A stretch of DNA of 64,000 nucleotides. Origin: Oscarella lobularis (lineage: Eukaryota > Porifera > Homoscleromorpha > Homosclerophorida > Oscarellidae). Below, piece by piece: positions 33,901 through 43,810 of this stretch. The stretch covers positions 1,736,001-1,800,000 of the forward strand of contig NC_089190.1 of assembly GCF_947507565.1 (NCBI RefSeq), read 5' to 3'. The notes beneath the pieces are model-generated. The model had not been told where the DNA came from. It saw nothing but the letters and a program-made list of their open reading frames with translations, and made no database searches. Position numbers and translations under genes: made by a program. Each line of letters begins with the position of its first letter. The stretch's first letter is position 1.

Positions 33901-34903
33901 CCTTTGAATTCGGCGTGGAGGTAGTTTGGCGCGCGCGTGTCGTTCTCCGCTCGAACGACGTCCCATTCCCTAGAAAAGGAGAAAAAGAGTTTTCCTGACT
34001 ACTACAGGTGCCTCTTGCTTCCTCACTCCGCATAGTTTCTTTGGTCTCTTTCGTCCGGCCGGCCGTCGTCGTGACCGCAGTAATCGGCCGGGATGAGTCG
34101 AAATCGGACGTGATGACTCGTGCATTCGTTGTCGATCATCTCCATGGTAACCTGCGAATAGTAGCTCAGCTTCGAATAGGACGACGGCGCGCGTCTTGAA
34201 CCGTCGATCGCCCAATAATAACTAAAGAAACGCCGATTTTAAATTAATTAATTAATTAATTTCTGACGTCACGTACTAAGAAGAATTCTTATGGAGCCAC
34301 TCTTTCAACTCCTTCTTTCCCGCTTTCGACGCCATGAAGTCTTTGACGGTGGGACCGTTCCAAAAGGGGCACGCGCGTCCCGTGTTCATGATCAAGTCGA
34401 GTGGGCCCCCCTCTTCGACGTTGGCGAACTTGAGCGACGCCGAGCGCACGTCCAAGACGCGATCGTCCGACAGCGTCAAATTCGCGTGACGAAGGCGAAC
34501 GGGAAAGACGCGTTCGGGCGTGAAGAAGTCATTCGGCGGGAATTTGGGATCGGAGACGACTGTCGCGATGCCGATCGCGCCGATTCCGGCGGTGTGTGTC
34601 AGGCGACGATTGTTGAAGGATCGATAGAAGAACAACGACTTCAAGAGGTTCGTTTTGAGTGAAAGAGAGACTCCGCTTAGAAGACCCGGATCAGGAATGG
34701 GCTGCGGAAGAGGTTTTAGCGGGCGTCAACCGAAGAAATTCACGTAGTTACAGGAAATTCGTTTTTTTTCATCTCCTCCACGTCCTCGCCGCTTTCGGCT
34801 AGAATGTCGTACGACAAGTTTCTCCCTAGACAAGACAGCGGAACTGCTTAGGAGACAAGCGCGACTTCCGTTATCATTGACGCCGCTTACAGTCGCTGGT
34901 CAT
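30902..34903 (-). CDS. Catalase-related allene oxide synthase-lipoxygenase fusion, copy A
   Basis: A bifunctional oxylipin enzyme: the C-terminal lipoxygenase makes a fatty-acid hydroperoxide and the N-terminal haem domain turns it into an allene oxide, as in the octocoral Plexaura enzyme. Exon 1 is 34891-34903, 13 nt (MTSD plus part of Trp); exon 2 continues RNLSYDILAESGED. In the AOS domain, LTHTAGIGAIG keeps the distal Thr-His pair (coral T66/H67), LIMNTG keeps the distal Asn (N137), FWNGPTVKDF follows, and LRRALY supplies the presumed proximal Tyr with its Arg. The PLAT domain (about 33010-33500) is followed by the LOX body: WTPADTFNDWLLAK, HLLMTHLVIEPF and EHAAQNFGQYDYYAYYPNAP give the metal-binding His, His, His and Asn. 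The protein ends IPKSIAV: the C-terminal metal ligand is Val, not the usual Ile. About 1,060 residues and more than ten short introns. Confidence 0.9.
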
Positions 34904-35244
34904 TGGCTTTGAACGACGCAACGAAAGCGCAACTGCCAAGGAAGTTACAGGGAAGTGCAGGCGAGTCTCACCAGAGAGTCTCACCTTCAGATCACGCGTG
35001 CGCAATTATAGACGCCAACCGGATCTACCTATGGCATGTTTTTATAAGGCAGAGGGGCGTGATCAGTTAAGGGGGTCTGTGTAATTCTTTTCGGTTGCGG
35101 GGGGTCCAAGCTGACAAATTAATTAATAGTGCAGGTCGCATGAAATGAGTTTAGAACAGATGTCAGACAGGTGTACCTAGGTAGCAGAAAAAGAAGCTTA
35201 GAAACTGAAAAAAACAAAAACAAAAAAAGACATGTATTTCATAC
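34904..35244. promoter_or_regulatory. Intergenic spacer between the two AOS-LOX copies
   Basis: 341 bases hold the promoter and 5' UTR of copy A and the 3' flank of copy B. A short A-rich run (35200-35230) precedes the copy B stop codon. No other gene seen. Confidence 0.6.
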
Positions 35245-38200
35245 TCAAACTGCTATGCTTCGTGGAACCCTGCTAGGCAGCAGGTAAGTGTAGGGAACCT
35301 CTAATCCCCTATTGCGCTCAGTGATTTCCGCCTCAATTTTACCCAAGCTCGTTCTCAATTGATCTTGAGCCATTCTCGCCTCTCCTTCCACGATGTATTC
35401 TTCAGGAAAGTCGCCGAGATAAATCTTCGTGCAAAAAAAGCTTTTCAAAAAAAAAACAGTATCGTCTAAATTCAAACACTGACCTCTTCTGGCCCAAGGG
35501 TGGCGAGCAGCCAAACGGTGATCAATTGCATGCTCACGTTCTTCGAGTCGCCGAGCGTAGCGACGATGTCTTCGACCGTGTTCCCTTTCTCCGTGGGCGG
35601 CGGCCGTCGCATCGTCATAGGCGCGTTCGGATAGAAGGCGTAGTAATCGTACTGGCCGAAATTCTGGGCGGCGTGCTGAGCCGAACACGTGTATATGATG
35701 CACGTAAGCAGGCGTACGAGCCTCGCGCGCGAAGGAATACGCGACGGAACTTTGTGACGATTTCTAGAATCGGCGTCTTCCTCGTCTTCCGCTTCTCCGT
35801 CTTCTCCGTGCCAAGGCAGTCCGACGTCGCAGACCTCTTTTATCCAATCTTGGATTTCCGTATCCCTGACGACGGCGTCGTCGTTTTCGTAGTAGACTTT
35901 TACCATCGTGTCGACGTATTGCTGGAGTACTCTCCACAGGCGTCTGGCATCGTCGCGATAGTAATAGCGGGGCAAGCGATCGTCGTCGACGTCGTCGTTG
36001 ATTCTTCGGTCGTCGAGAGCATGATCGAGGAAGAGAAGATCAAAATTGAATCTCTTGTAGCATTCTGAGAAATAGAAGGGCAGGATTAGTATAAAACAAC
36101 GATCTCCACCTATTAGCTCCTCTTATACTCTCTTACCTTTGATGTACCTTATGTGACCGCCACATCCGATGGACAGAACTTGATCGGCTAATCCATTCTG
36201 CCCGACCAATTTCAAACGACCGATCGTATTAATGGCAATCGTGTAGCGAACGTGCGGCAGCAAAAGCTTGTGTATCGGATGCACCGACGGCAAATTCCTG
36301 TACATCGATATAACAAAGGGCTCCATAACCAAGTGGGTCAAGAGAAGATGATCTTTCATTTGATGTATCTATAAGAAAAAAAACTAACATTATTCATTTA
36401 TTCGACGTTTCTCGAGTCTTGCCTGCGAATCGGCGCATCTGAGCCACATTTTCGCAAGAAGCCAATCATTGACGCTGTCCTGCGGCGTCCACAGAGGACA
36501 ATGCGGTCCGCTCTCCTGTCCCAGTTGAATAGCCATGGGAACGAACTCGTCGGCTGCATTCACGTAGAACAAGCCCATCGCGGGAACTATAAACCGACCC
36601 TCGGCGGTAGGAATACCCTCCAACTCCTTACAATCGACAATATAGACGTGACCGGCCTAATAAACGACACTAGCAATAATAATACACAAGACGTGCATAT
36701 AGGTCTTACTCTAATAGCCTGCTCTAAGGTGACGCCGCGCCCTAGAACTCCTCGAACGTCGTCGTCTGTCACGCGAAACTTATCTGGTATTTTATCGACG
36801 ACGCGTCGAAAGGCGGTCGGATGACTGCCCTGAAGGAATTGACGCCCGTACTCCTTGTCGGTGAACCAGCGCTTGGCGACTTCGGGAATCTCGTTGTTGC
36901 CGACCTAGAATTCTCGTTTTAAATACCGAACTATTTTTTAATTAATTAATTAATTAATGTCGTACATGAAAGTGAAAAAACCTCGAGTATTGAGATATTT
37001 CGTCTTCCCAATGAAAGATATTTCGGAGCAGTTGGATTTGGCCGAGTCGCCTGAGCGGCGCGCCGATCCAATCGCGAATTTTGTTGTAGAGCATGTTGAG
37101 CTTGCCCTCGTCGAGTTTCTCGTAGAAAAAGACCATTTTCTCGTCGAGAAATTGCAAATCGCGCGGCAGATCGGCGTGCTGTCGAATGGCGGCGTGCGAC
37201 GGCATGTCCTCCCACGTGTGCCACGGCAAGAGATCGCGCCACTTCTGCTTCTCCAATTCGCGAAGCACCTTCAAATAGCCGCAATCGTCGAAAATCAATT
37301 TAGCTATTAATTAAAAAAACAAAATTAAATGACGTTATGAAAATGATTTTGGATTTCTATTGCCTTCGCCCAGACGAATGATGCCGTGTCCGTATATCCA
37401 ACGATAGGCGGGAAAGAGAGCGGTGTCTCCCGTTTTGTCGACGGAAACCGTCGCAATGTACCAACCGTCTAAGGAATTGTCAAGATAGAACTCGACGGCC
37501 TCTAGCGTGCCAACGTCGCGAGCCTAATATTGACCAATCAATTAAGCAATATCTTAGAGAGGGGTCTATGAGGTACCGCTATGGTGAACTCATACGCTTT
37601 TCCCTCGTGGAATCGCGCTAGTCTTCCGATGATGCCCGAGCCGTGCAGCTCAATGAACCCCGTCTCGCGTCGACTACCGAGTATGGACAGAAACGCTCGT
37701 CCCGCATAGCCGCCTCGTTTCGACGCCATCGTCGTCACCGTCACCTGATACTCGATCTCCGCCTCGTCGATCGAACGTCGTCGCACGGGCGCGACGAGAC
37801 GGCCCCACTGGGCGACGCTGTAGAGGCGCTTTCGAACGTGTCCAATCGATCGGTAGTCCTCGTACGACGGCGCGTCGGGAAGAGCGAGACAGGGCGGAAG
37901 ATTGCCGACGTTGAATTGAAGCTGTTCGGTGCGATCGTCGTCGAGAAGACGATGGAGATCGATTGTCGCCAAGTCGTGCCACTCGTCGTCGAGCCACGCT
38001 TTGCCCATGTTGAAGAGATCGAGACGTTCCGTTTGAGTCGAATGACGGGCGAGTGGGTGGACTTGAATTCGATAGGAAGCGGCGGACGCCGAAACGGCAT
38101 CGTCGTCGTCGACGTGGACGAAACGCCTTTTGAATTCGGCGCGAAGATAGTTGATGGGTTTCGCCTGGATGTCGGGTTCGTCATCGAAAGAATAAATTCT

Positions 38201-39180
38201 ATGAAATAGAAGGAACATGTAATTGTACTGGAGGGACGTATGCCTATATATATAATGAGATTATCCTTACTCTTCATTTCTTTCATAATACTTTCTTTGG
38301 TCTTCGTAACTGGGCAGACCGCTTTCAGGAACTTGATTTTGATTCGAAACCAATCGAAATCGAACGTAGTGCACGTCGCCGTCGACGTCCGTCAATTCGT
38401 ACGTCATCTGAGAATAGTAGGAAAGACTTGCGTACGAATCGGGAGCCTTACGCAAACCCTGAACAGAGTTAAAAAAACTAGAAAAAAACACAATAAAAAA
38501 AATAGATAAATAAATAGATAGATTTCCTTACTAAAGCGGATTAATTCTAAGCCATTCCTGAACGCGCTGAGGCCCCCCGTGTACACGTTCGGCAAAATCT
38601 CTCACAGTGGGCCCATTCCAAAAAGGACAACGATCACCCGTATTCATGATGAAATCGACCGACTTTCCGCTCTCCATGTTGAGCTTGATCGACGCCGATC
38701 GAATGTTGAGACATCGATCGTCCGGATGACGGCCCGTGGGCGGGTCCATCAGGTTGCCATGGCGAAGATAAACGGATAGAAGTCGATTCGGTTTGAAATA
38801 TTCGTTTTTCGGAATTCGATCGTTTTCGACGATTCGCGCGATTCCGAACGCGCCGACGCCGGACGCGTGGGTGAACCGTTCGCGTTTCCATAAGGATTTC
38901 AAGTATAGACCCGCGCCGGCGATCGAGAGTCTTGCCGCGAGCCGTATCGCGCTCTTGAGTCCCGGTGTGGGAATCTGGAAGAGTGCGTGGATCGAACTAG
39001 GGCCCCCCTTTTGTAAGGAAATTCGAGCTTGCCTCGTCAAAGCCAACTGCGTCTTCGCTCGCGTCGCAAATTTCGTACGCTCTGTTTTTCCCTGGAGACG
39101 TCGAATTCCGATCAATCGATGTCACGCCTATTGGGGAGGTGGGGGGTGGGTCCTTTCTTACATTCCGCTCTGTCTGCCAT
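35245..39180 (-). CDS. Catalase-related allene oxide synthase-lipoxygenase fusion, copy B
   Basis: Tandem paralogue of copy A with the same domain order. Exon 1 is 39162-39180 (MADRAE plus the first base of Trp); exon 2 (39033-39091) gives KNRAYEICDASED and ends at a GC donor. The AOS domain has FTHASGVGAFG (distal Thr-His), FIMNTG (distal Asn), FWNGPTVRDF and HVRKRLY for the proximal Tyr. PLAT lies at about 37370-37700. The lipoxygenase has WTPQDSVNDWLLAK, HLLLTHLVMEPF and QHAAQNFGQYDYYAFYPNAP, so all internal metal ligands remain. It ends VPRSIAV, again Val in place of Ile. Differences from A cluster in the PLAT and AOS loops, for example an extra PPTGRHPDD insertion in copy B. Whether A and B make different regio- or stereo-isomers cannot be read from the sequence. 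Head-to-head with SPCS1 (198 bases between starts). Confidence 0.9.
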
Positions 39181-39378
39181 GACGTGATGACTGAATTCTG
39201 GGCGGCTTTTCTTGCAAGCGCGAATGGGTGTCTTGCAGCGTTGTATCACGCGGTCGGGTAATTCCGAACCCCGGGGAAAGCAAAAATAAAAGGGAAATTA
39301 CGTCACAGGAAGTCCCATTTCCTTCCTGCTACGTAGATCGTCTAACGCTGCGCTAACTCCTCGTTCACGTCTCCAAAA

Positions 39379-39827
39379 ATGACTTCGTTTCTATCGGGAA
39401 GCTTACCCCAACTGCCGCACATGGTAAACAAAGCTAGAATTCTTTCAAGGGCTTGCACGAAAAAAACGGAGGCCTCTTTTCAGGATTACGAAGGCCAAAA
39501 GCTAGCCGAGCGCATATTCCAGATCGTTCTCGTCTCATTCGGAGTAATTCAGCCAAGAAGAGCGTGCAGTCGTCTAATCCACGTTTTTCTCAGATAGTAG
39601 GCTTCATATGGGGCTACGTTTGTCAGCGATTTTCCCAAACAGTCATAGTCGTCGCAGCTGGCTTCGTTTTGTCTTGCATAGTACGTCGTCTAGCGCGCGC
39701 GCGTTCGACGCTCATCGTTTGCACTGTCTCGTAGCTAATACTGCCTCCGTGGCCCTTCTATCGTCGCCACCCGGTCAAGTGGCACAAACCGCGCAGCGGC
39801 GAGAAGGCGAAAAAACCGAAAAAGTAG
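39379..39827 (+). CDS. SPCS1: Signal peptidase complex subunit 1
   Basis: Small ER-membrane accessory subunit of signal peptidase. Four exons, all phase 0: 39379-39423, 39484-39543, 39594-39680 and 39735-39827, giving 94 residues. After a short N-terminus, DYEGQKLAERIFQ matches human MDYKGQKLAEQMFQ. Two hydrophobic hairpin segments follow (IVLVSFGIVGFIWGYV and TVIVVAAGFVLSCI), then LPPWPFYRRHPVKW, the conserved loop between the second helix and a basic tail ending AKKPKK. The gene converges on receptor C with 100 bases between stop codons. Complete and unremarkable. Confidence 0.95.
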
Positions 39828-39927
39828 CGATCTTCCTAGTAACTCGAGCGAAAAAAAATTGCACGCACCCGACTGCAGTAGTAGTACTATTAGCAATATA
39901 AAAATGAGTAAATTTCATTGTTTGTTA

Positions 39928-41115
39928 TTAACCTTTTGACGTTCCAGATGACGTCATACTTCCGCTTTTCGTCTTAATCGACAGCAGAGCAGATTCTTCG
40001 TCGATCGAGTCGTCGTTGTCGTCCGCCGCATTGACAGATGAATCATTTTGGCTTCGGCCGTGACAGCAGGGGAAAAACGTTTTGATCCACTGGTTGCGAA
40101 CGTTGGGAGACAGAATGCAGAACAGAATGCAGTTGGCTATTCCCTGAGCGCCGTCACCGAAAGCCTAGCACAGTCAGACCTCGGATTAATAACAAGAGCC
40201 AATGCTTGCGTGATGGACCTACGTGTAGCGCCTTTAGAGTGGGATTCTCCAGCAACTTTGGCGCGTCAAAGACGATAAAAAAGAATCGAATCGTTCCCCA
40301 CATTCGAAGGAGAACGAATACAATAGGCACGAAGGTGAGCTTTCGATTTGCCGACTGAGCCGCCTCATAGCTTCCTTTCGTAAAGAAGTCCTCGCGCTGA
40401 TTATACTAAAAGTAAAAGCAAAATCCAGGATCATAGATACAATAATATCTACAGTATCTTTCCCCATTTTCACCTGCAAGTGACACTTAATTGCCACGTA
40501 TAAGCAGACGACGAGCACGTAGGAAAGAACTTCCCATCCCTTTCCGGTAACAGTCATCCACACCAGCTGCTCCGTCCTATGACTAAGACCATGATCCGTG
40601 ATCCAGCACCAGCCAGCCGAATCTTGCGTAGAAGCGTAGCCGAGCTGATTCATCTCCAAAGCAAGCAGCGCCAAAAATAGCGGCACGCCCCAACTGACGA
40701 GATGAAAAACGAAAACGAGTCGATCAGCGAGACGACTATCGCTCCGAACGATTGCGATGTAGAGATATATCGCCATAGACGTCGTCCAGAAGAAGGACGC
40801 CAACGATCCGGCTGTCGTAATAAAAGCCTGCGTCGTGCAAGCGGCATTCGTGTAATAGTTCGTTGTTGCGTCTTTGTAGGGAAAGGGCTTTGCCGCGGCG
40901 GCGACGAGCATGCCGAGCGCATTTAGATAGTCTCCCACCGATAGGCAGGCGAGAAGAAGACGCGATTTCGTGCGCAGGTGAGGCCAGAGAGCGTAGCTGA
41001 CGATGAGGATCGTGCTGCCGAGAAGCGAGAGACTGCAGACGATTAGGATGACGAGAGTCTGCCACAAGGGCAGATTGTACGTCGAAGACGTCGATTCGTC
41101 GAGTGGAGCTTCCAT
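39928..41115 (-). CDS. GPR157: GPR157-like seven-transmembrane receptor C
   Basis: Three or more exons: 40474-41115, about 40223-40396, and a last exon from about 40165 to TAA 39928-39930. It starts MEAPLDEST. Family marks are ALWPHLRTKSRLLLACLSVGD (human ALWPDLRSRARRLLLFLSLAD), SFFWTTSMAIYLYIAIV in TM3, HLVSWGVPLFLALLAL in TM4, AGWCW, and LTFVPIVFVLLRMWGTIRF in TM6. Closer to human GPR157 in these blocks than receptors A and B are. The tail is acidic and Ser-rich, ending SSGTSKG. Head-to-tail with receptor D, 270 bases apart. Confidence 0.87.
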
Positions 41116-41384
41116 TGACTGATTGGAAGCGTCGTGAAGAGAGCGGAACTTACTTTTCTCCTAAAGTAGGCGTGACTCTGGCGTGGCGCAAAACGTGCGT
41201 TAATAGCAGCGTTTAGTACTTAGTAGTTAGTACCTGAGAGTCATAAGCTCATACATGTACGCAAAAGCAAAGAAAATGGTAGATATACTAAAATTTTAGT
41301 ACATTGTTGCTGCTAACCTGAAATGATTATCATATCATGCTCACTACTGCGTTGTGTTATCTAAGTTGAAGTCGAATCACACAA

Positions 41385-42555
41385 TTAATCATTTATGCTG
41401 TCACGACGTATGTATCTGCGCTCTTGAGCGAATTCACCTATGTCCGAAGGTATAGGTGACGACGAGTTTCGTGCAAACCACTTCAACGAGCCCGTTCGAG
41501 AACTCGAGTCCAAAATTTTACCAGTGAAGCAGCCGCACGTTTTGAGCCATTGAAATCGAACGGTTTCCGTGAGAACGCAGAAGAGCATGCAGTTGACCGC
41601 TCCTTGAGCCGAATCGCCGATTCCCTGCGCGTACATTAGCCAAGCCGTTTTCGGACTCGAACACGTAATCACTGCAGGATCGATGGCATACAAAATGAAT
41701 CGCAGAGTACCCCAAATTCGAATTCCAATAAATGCCGCCGGTACGAATATCAACTTCTTCTCGACCGTCGCAGATACGGCAGCAAGGCTATTTCGCGTGA
41801 CCAAACGCCGACTATAATTATCCGTCTTCTTCTATATAAAAAAATTCAATTCAAAAAACCATCCACATAATATATGTGACGAGTACCTCTTTGGCAACAT
41901 GAACTCTAATAAGAACGTATAAGACAATCAATATCACATAGCAACTGATCTCCCAAAACTTCGCCGTGAATAGCATCCATAAAACGTTATTCAGACGCGA
42001 ACCGTCTAGACGAATCCAACACCAGCCCCCCGTATCGTCGGGTAATCCCTTTGTATTATGTGGTATAATTTTGTGAGTGCAACCGAGCTTTCCCACGCCC
42101 ATAGCGATTCCGGTCACCAATGCCGGCACCGTCCATCCGACGAAGTGAAAGACTCGCACGAGTCGATCGGCGAGTGCGAGATTCGCTTTCACTATGGTAA
42201 CGTAGAGATAAACGGCAATGAAGGTCGTCCAGAAGTACGAGCACATGGTCGCGAACGTGTTGACGAAACTTTGAATTTCGCCCGAACTTTGCGACGACAT
42301 GACTTCGCATTGGAAAACGGCGCCTACGACGTTTCCCGTCGCGACGAAGTAGTCGGCCAATGAGAGATAGACGAGGAGTTTGCGCGTCATTGTGCGCAGG
42401 TGAGGGTGCGCCAGGTAGGTGATTATGATGGCGAGACAACCGAGCATCGAAAGTGCGCCCGTTATCGACGTTGTTAGGCTGAGAGCGTTCGTCTGAATGT
42501 CGGACGAAGAAGTGCATTCTTCTGTATAGTTCATGCACGTCGCTTTTTGACCCAT
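41385..42555 (-). CDS. GPR157: GPR157-like seven-transmembrane receptor D
   Basis: Two exons: 41887-42555 and 41385-41831, joined in phase 0 after Ala-Lys-Glu at the end of TM5, the same intron position as in receptors A and B. It starts MGQKATCMNYTEEC with an NYT sequon. Marks are AHPHLRTMTRKLLVYLSLADY, SYFWTTFIAVYLYVTIV, HFVGWTVPALVTGIAMGVG, GGWCW, WMLFTAKFWEISCYVILIV, LIFVPAAFIGIRIWGTLRF and GIGDSAQGAVNCMLFCVL. The tail of about 60 residues is Ser/Arg-rich, ending RRDSIND. Divergent from DRC12 (257 bases between starts). Confidence 0.88.
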
Positions 42556-42812
42556 GGAGCGAAAGAAGCGGTCGTCTCTGCGATGTGCTGGGATTTGGGG
42601 CCTCGCTCACGTGCGAGATCTCGAGTACGGGAAACTACTGTTAGTAGTACGGCACCAGCGGCACGCGTATGCGTCAAATCTCGAAAGCAAAAGATCGTCG
42701 GTAATGTGACGCGCATAGTCGTGGCCTAATTTCTCATCGGGTTCAACGGGTTCAACGTCTCGTGCGAATCCGGGCATTACTGCAGTTCCCCCGGATTTTG
42801 TTTCCCCATCGC

Positions 42813-43710
42813 TATGCCACCGAAAGCTCGAAAAAAGGGCAAAGGAAAGGGAAAAAAGAAAGCGAAGGGAAAGAAAGCAAAGAAAGATGGTTAGAAATCT
42901 TAGAAATCCTAAGGTTCCTCCTGCCAAACTCACGTCTAAAAGGGAAATCCGAGTTGACGGCCGAAGATCGATTCAAGCATTCGGTTCAGGAGATCGTGTC
43001 GCTCAAAGAGCACCTTTCTATCAAAACCGAACTGACGCGACGATCTCAGTCCGCTTGCGCGACGGCAAAGGCGAAGATGCGCGAAACGGTCGAGAAATTG
43101 GAGGAGGAGAGGGACGACAAGCGCGCGATATCGGCAGATCTTACTCGCCAGTACAAGTCGATGCAGAATCAGCTCGAAGTACACGTTCAACACTTGGAAG
43201 CGACCGTCGCTCAGCTCAGACAGGATTTGAGTGAGAAAAAACCAAAGGGGCTAACCGTAAACTCAAATTTGAGCATGCGTACCTTAGCTACCATCATCCG
43301 GACACATACTTTAATTTAGAAGTTGATGCACATATAAATAACCTTATTGTATTTTCAATAATTTAGGTTTGACACGTGCGCAGTTGGAAACTGTTACTTC
43401 TGAGCGCGATGCACTGAAAAAAGAGAAAGCTGTTATGGAAGCCGATTTTCAAGTGCAAATCGATCGAATGGGGAACGCCTACGAGGGAGTCATAAATGTG
43501 AAGATGACTTTATGGGCACTTAGCTAAACTTTATATCTCTATGCTGGTGTTTTTTTATCTTAGGATTCGATGGATTTGCTCAGTGGCAAAATAGAAGAAC
43601 ATCGAATGAAGTGGGAAGAGGAGTCGTACGAAATTGAACGACAAAATTTAGAGGCATTTTCTGAATTCGGATACGGACTAAGACCGTCACGAAAAATTGA
43701 TAAAACATAG
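42813..43710 (+). CDS. CCDC153: Dynein regulatory complex subunit 12 (CCDC153)
   Basis: Coiled-coil component of the nexin-dynein regulatory complex in motile cilia. Exon 1 encodes MPPKARKKGKGKGKKKAKGK; human CCDC153 begins MPPKNKEKGKKSGAQKKKK. The second exon (about 42931-43230) is all helix, with RRSQSACATAKAKMRETVE and RAISADLTRQYKSMQNQLE, matching KAIYAEMSRQCHALQEDMQ. Later exons give ALKKEKAVMEADFQVQIDRM and DSMDLLSGKIEEHRMKWEEE, against human DSLDRLLAKLRAIKQQWD. The C-terminal EAFSEFGYGLRPSRKI parallels QRQFGLTPPGSLRP. It ends at TAG 43708-43710 and converges on the armadillo gene (100 bases between stops). Intron 3 near 43230-43365 is longer than most here. Confidence 0.88.
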
Positions 43711-43810
43711 CATAGAGTTTTTAGAATAGACTAAAGCCAATAAAATTTACCGTCTATTTCTAACATTATCCGGGGGAAGGGATCTAATCTCACGGTTTTT
43801 GACGTCTCTG

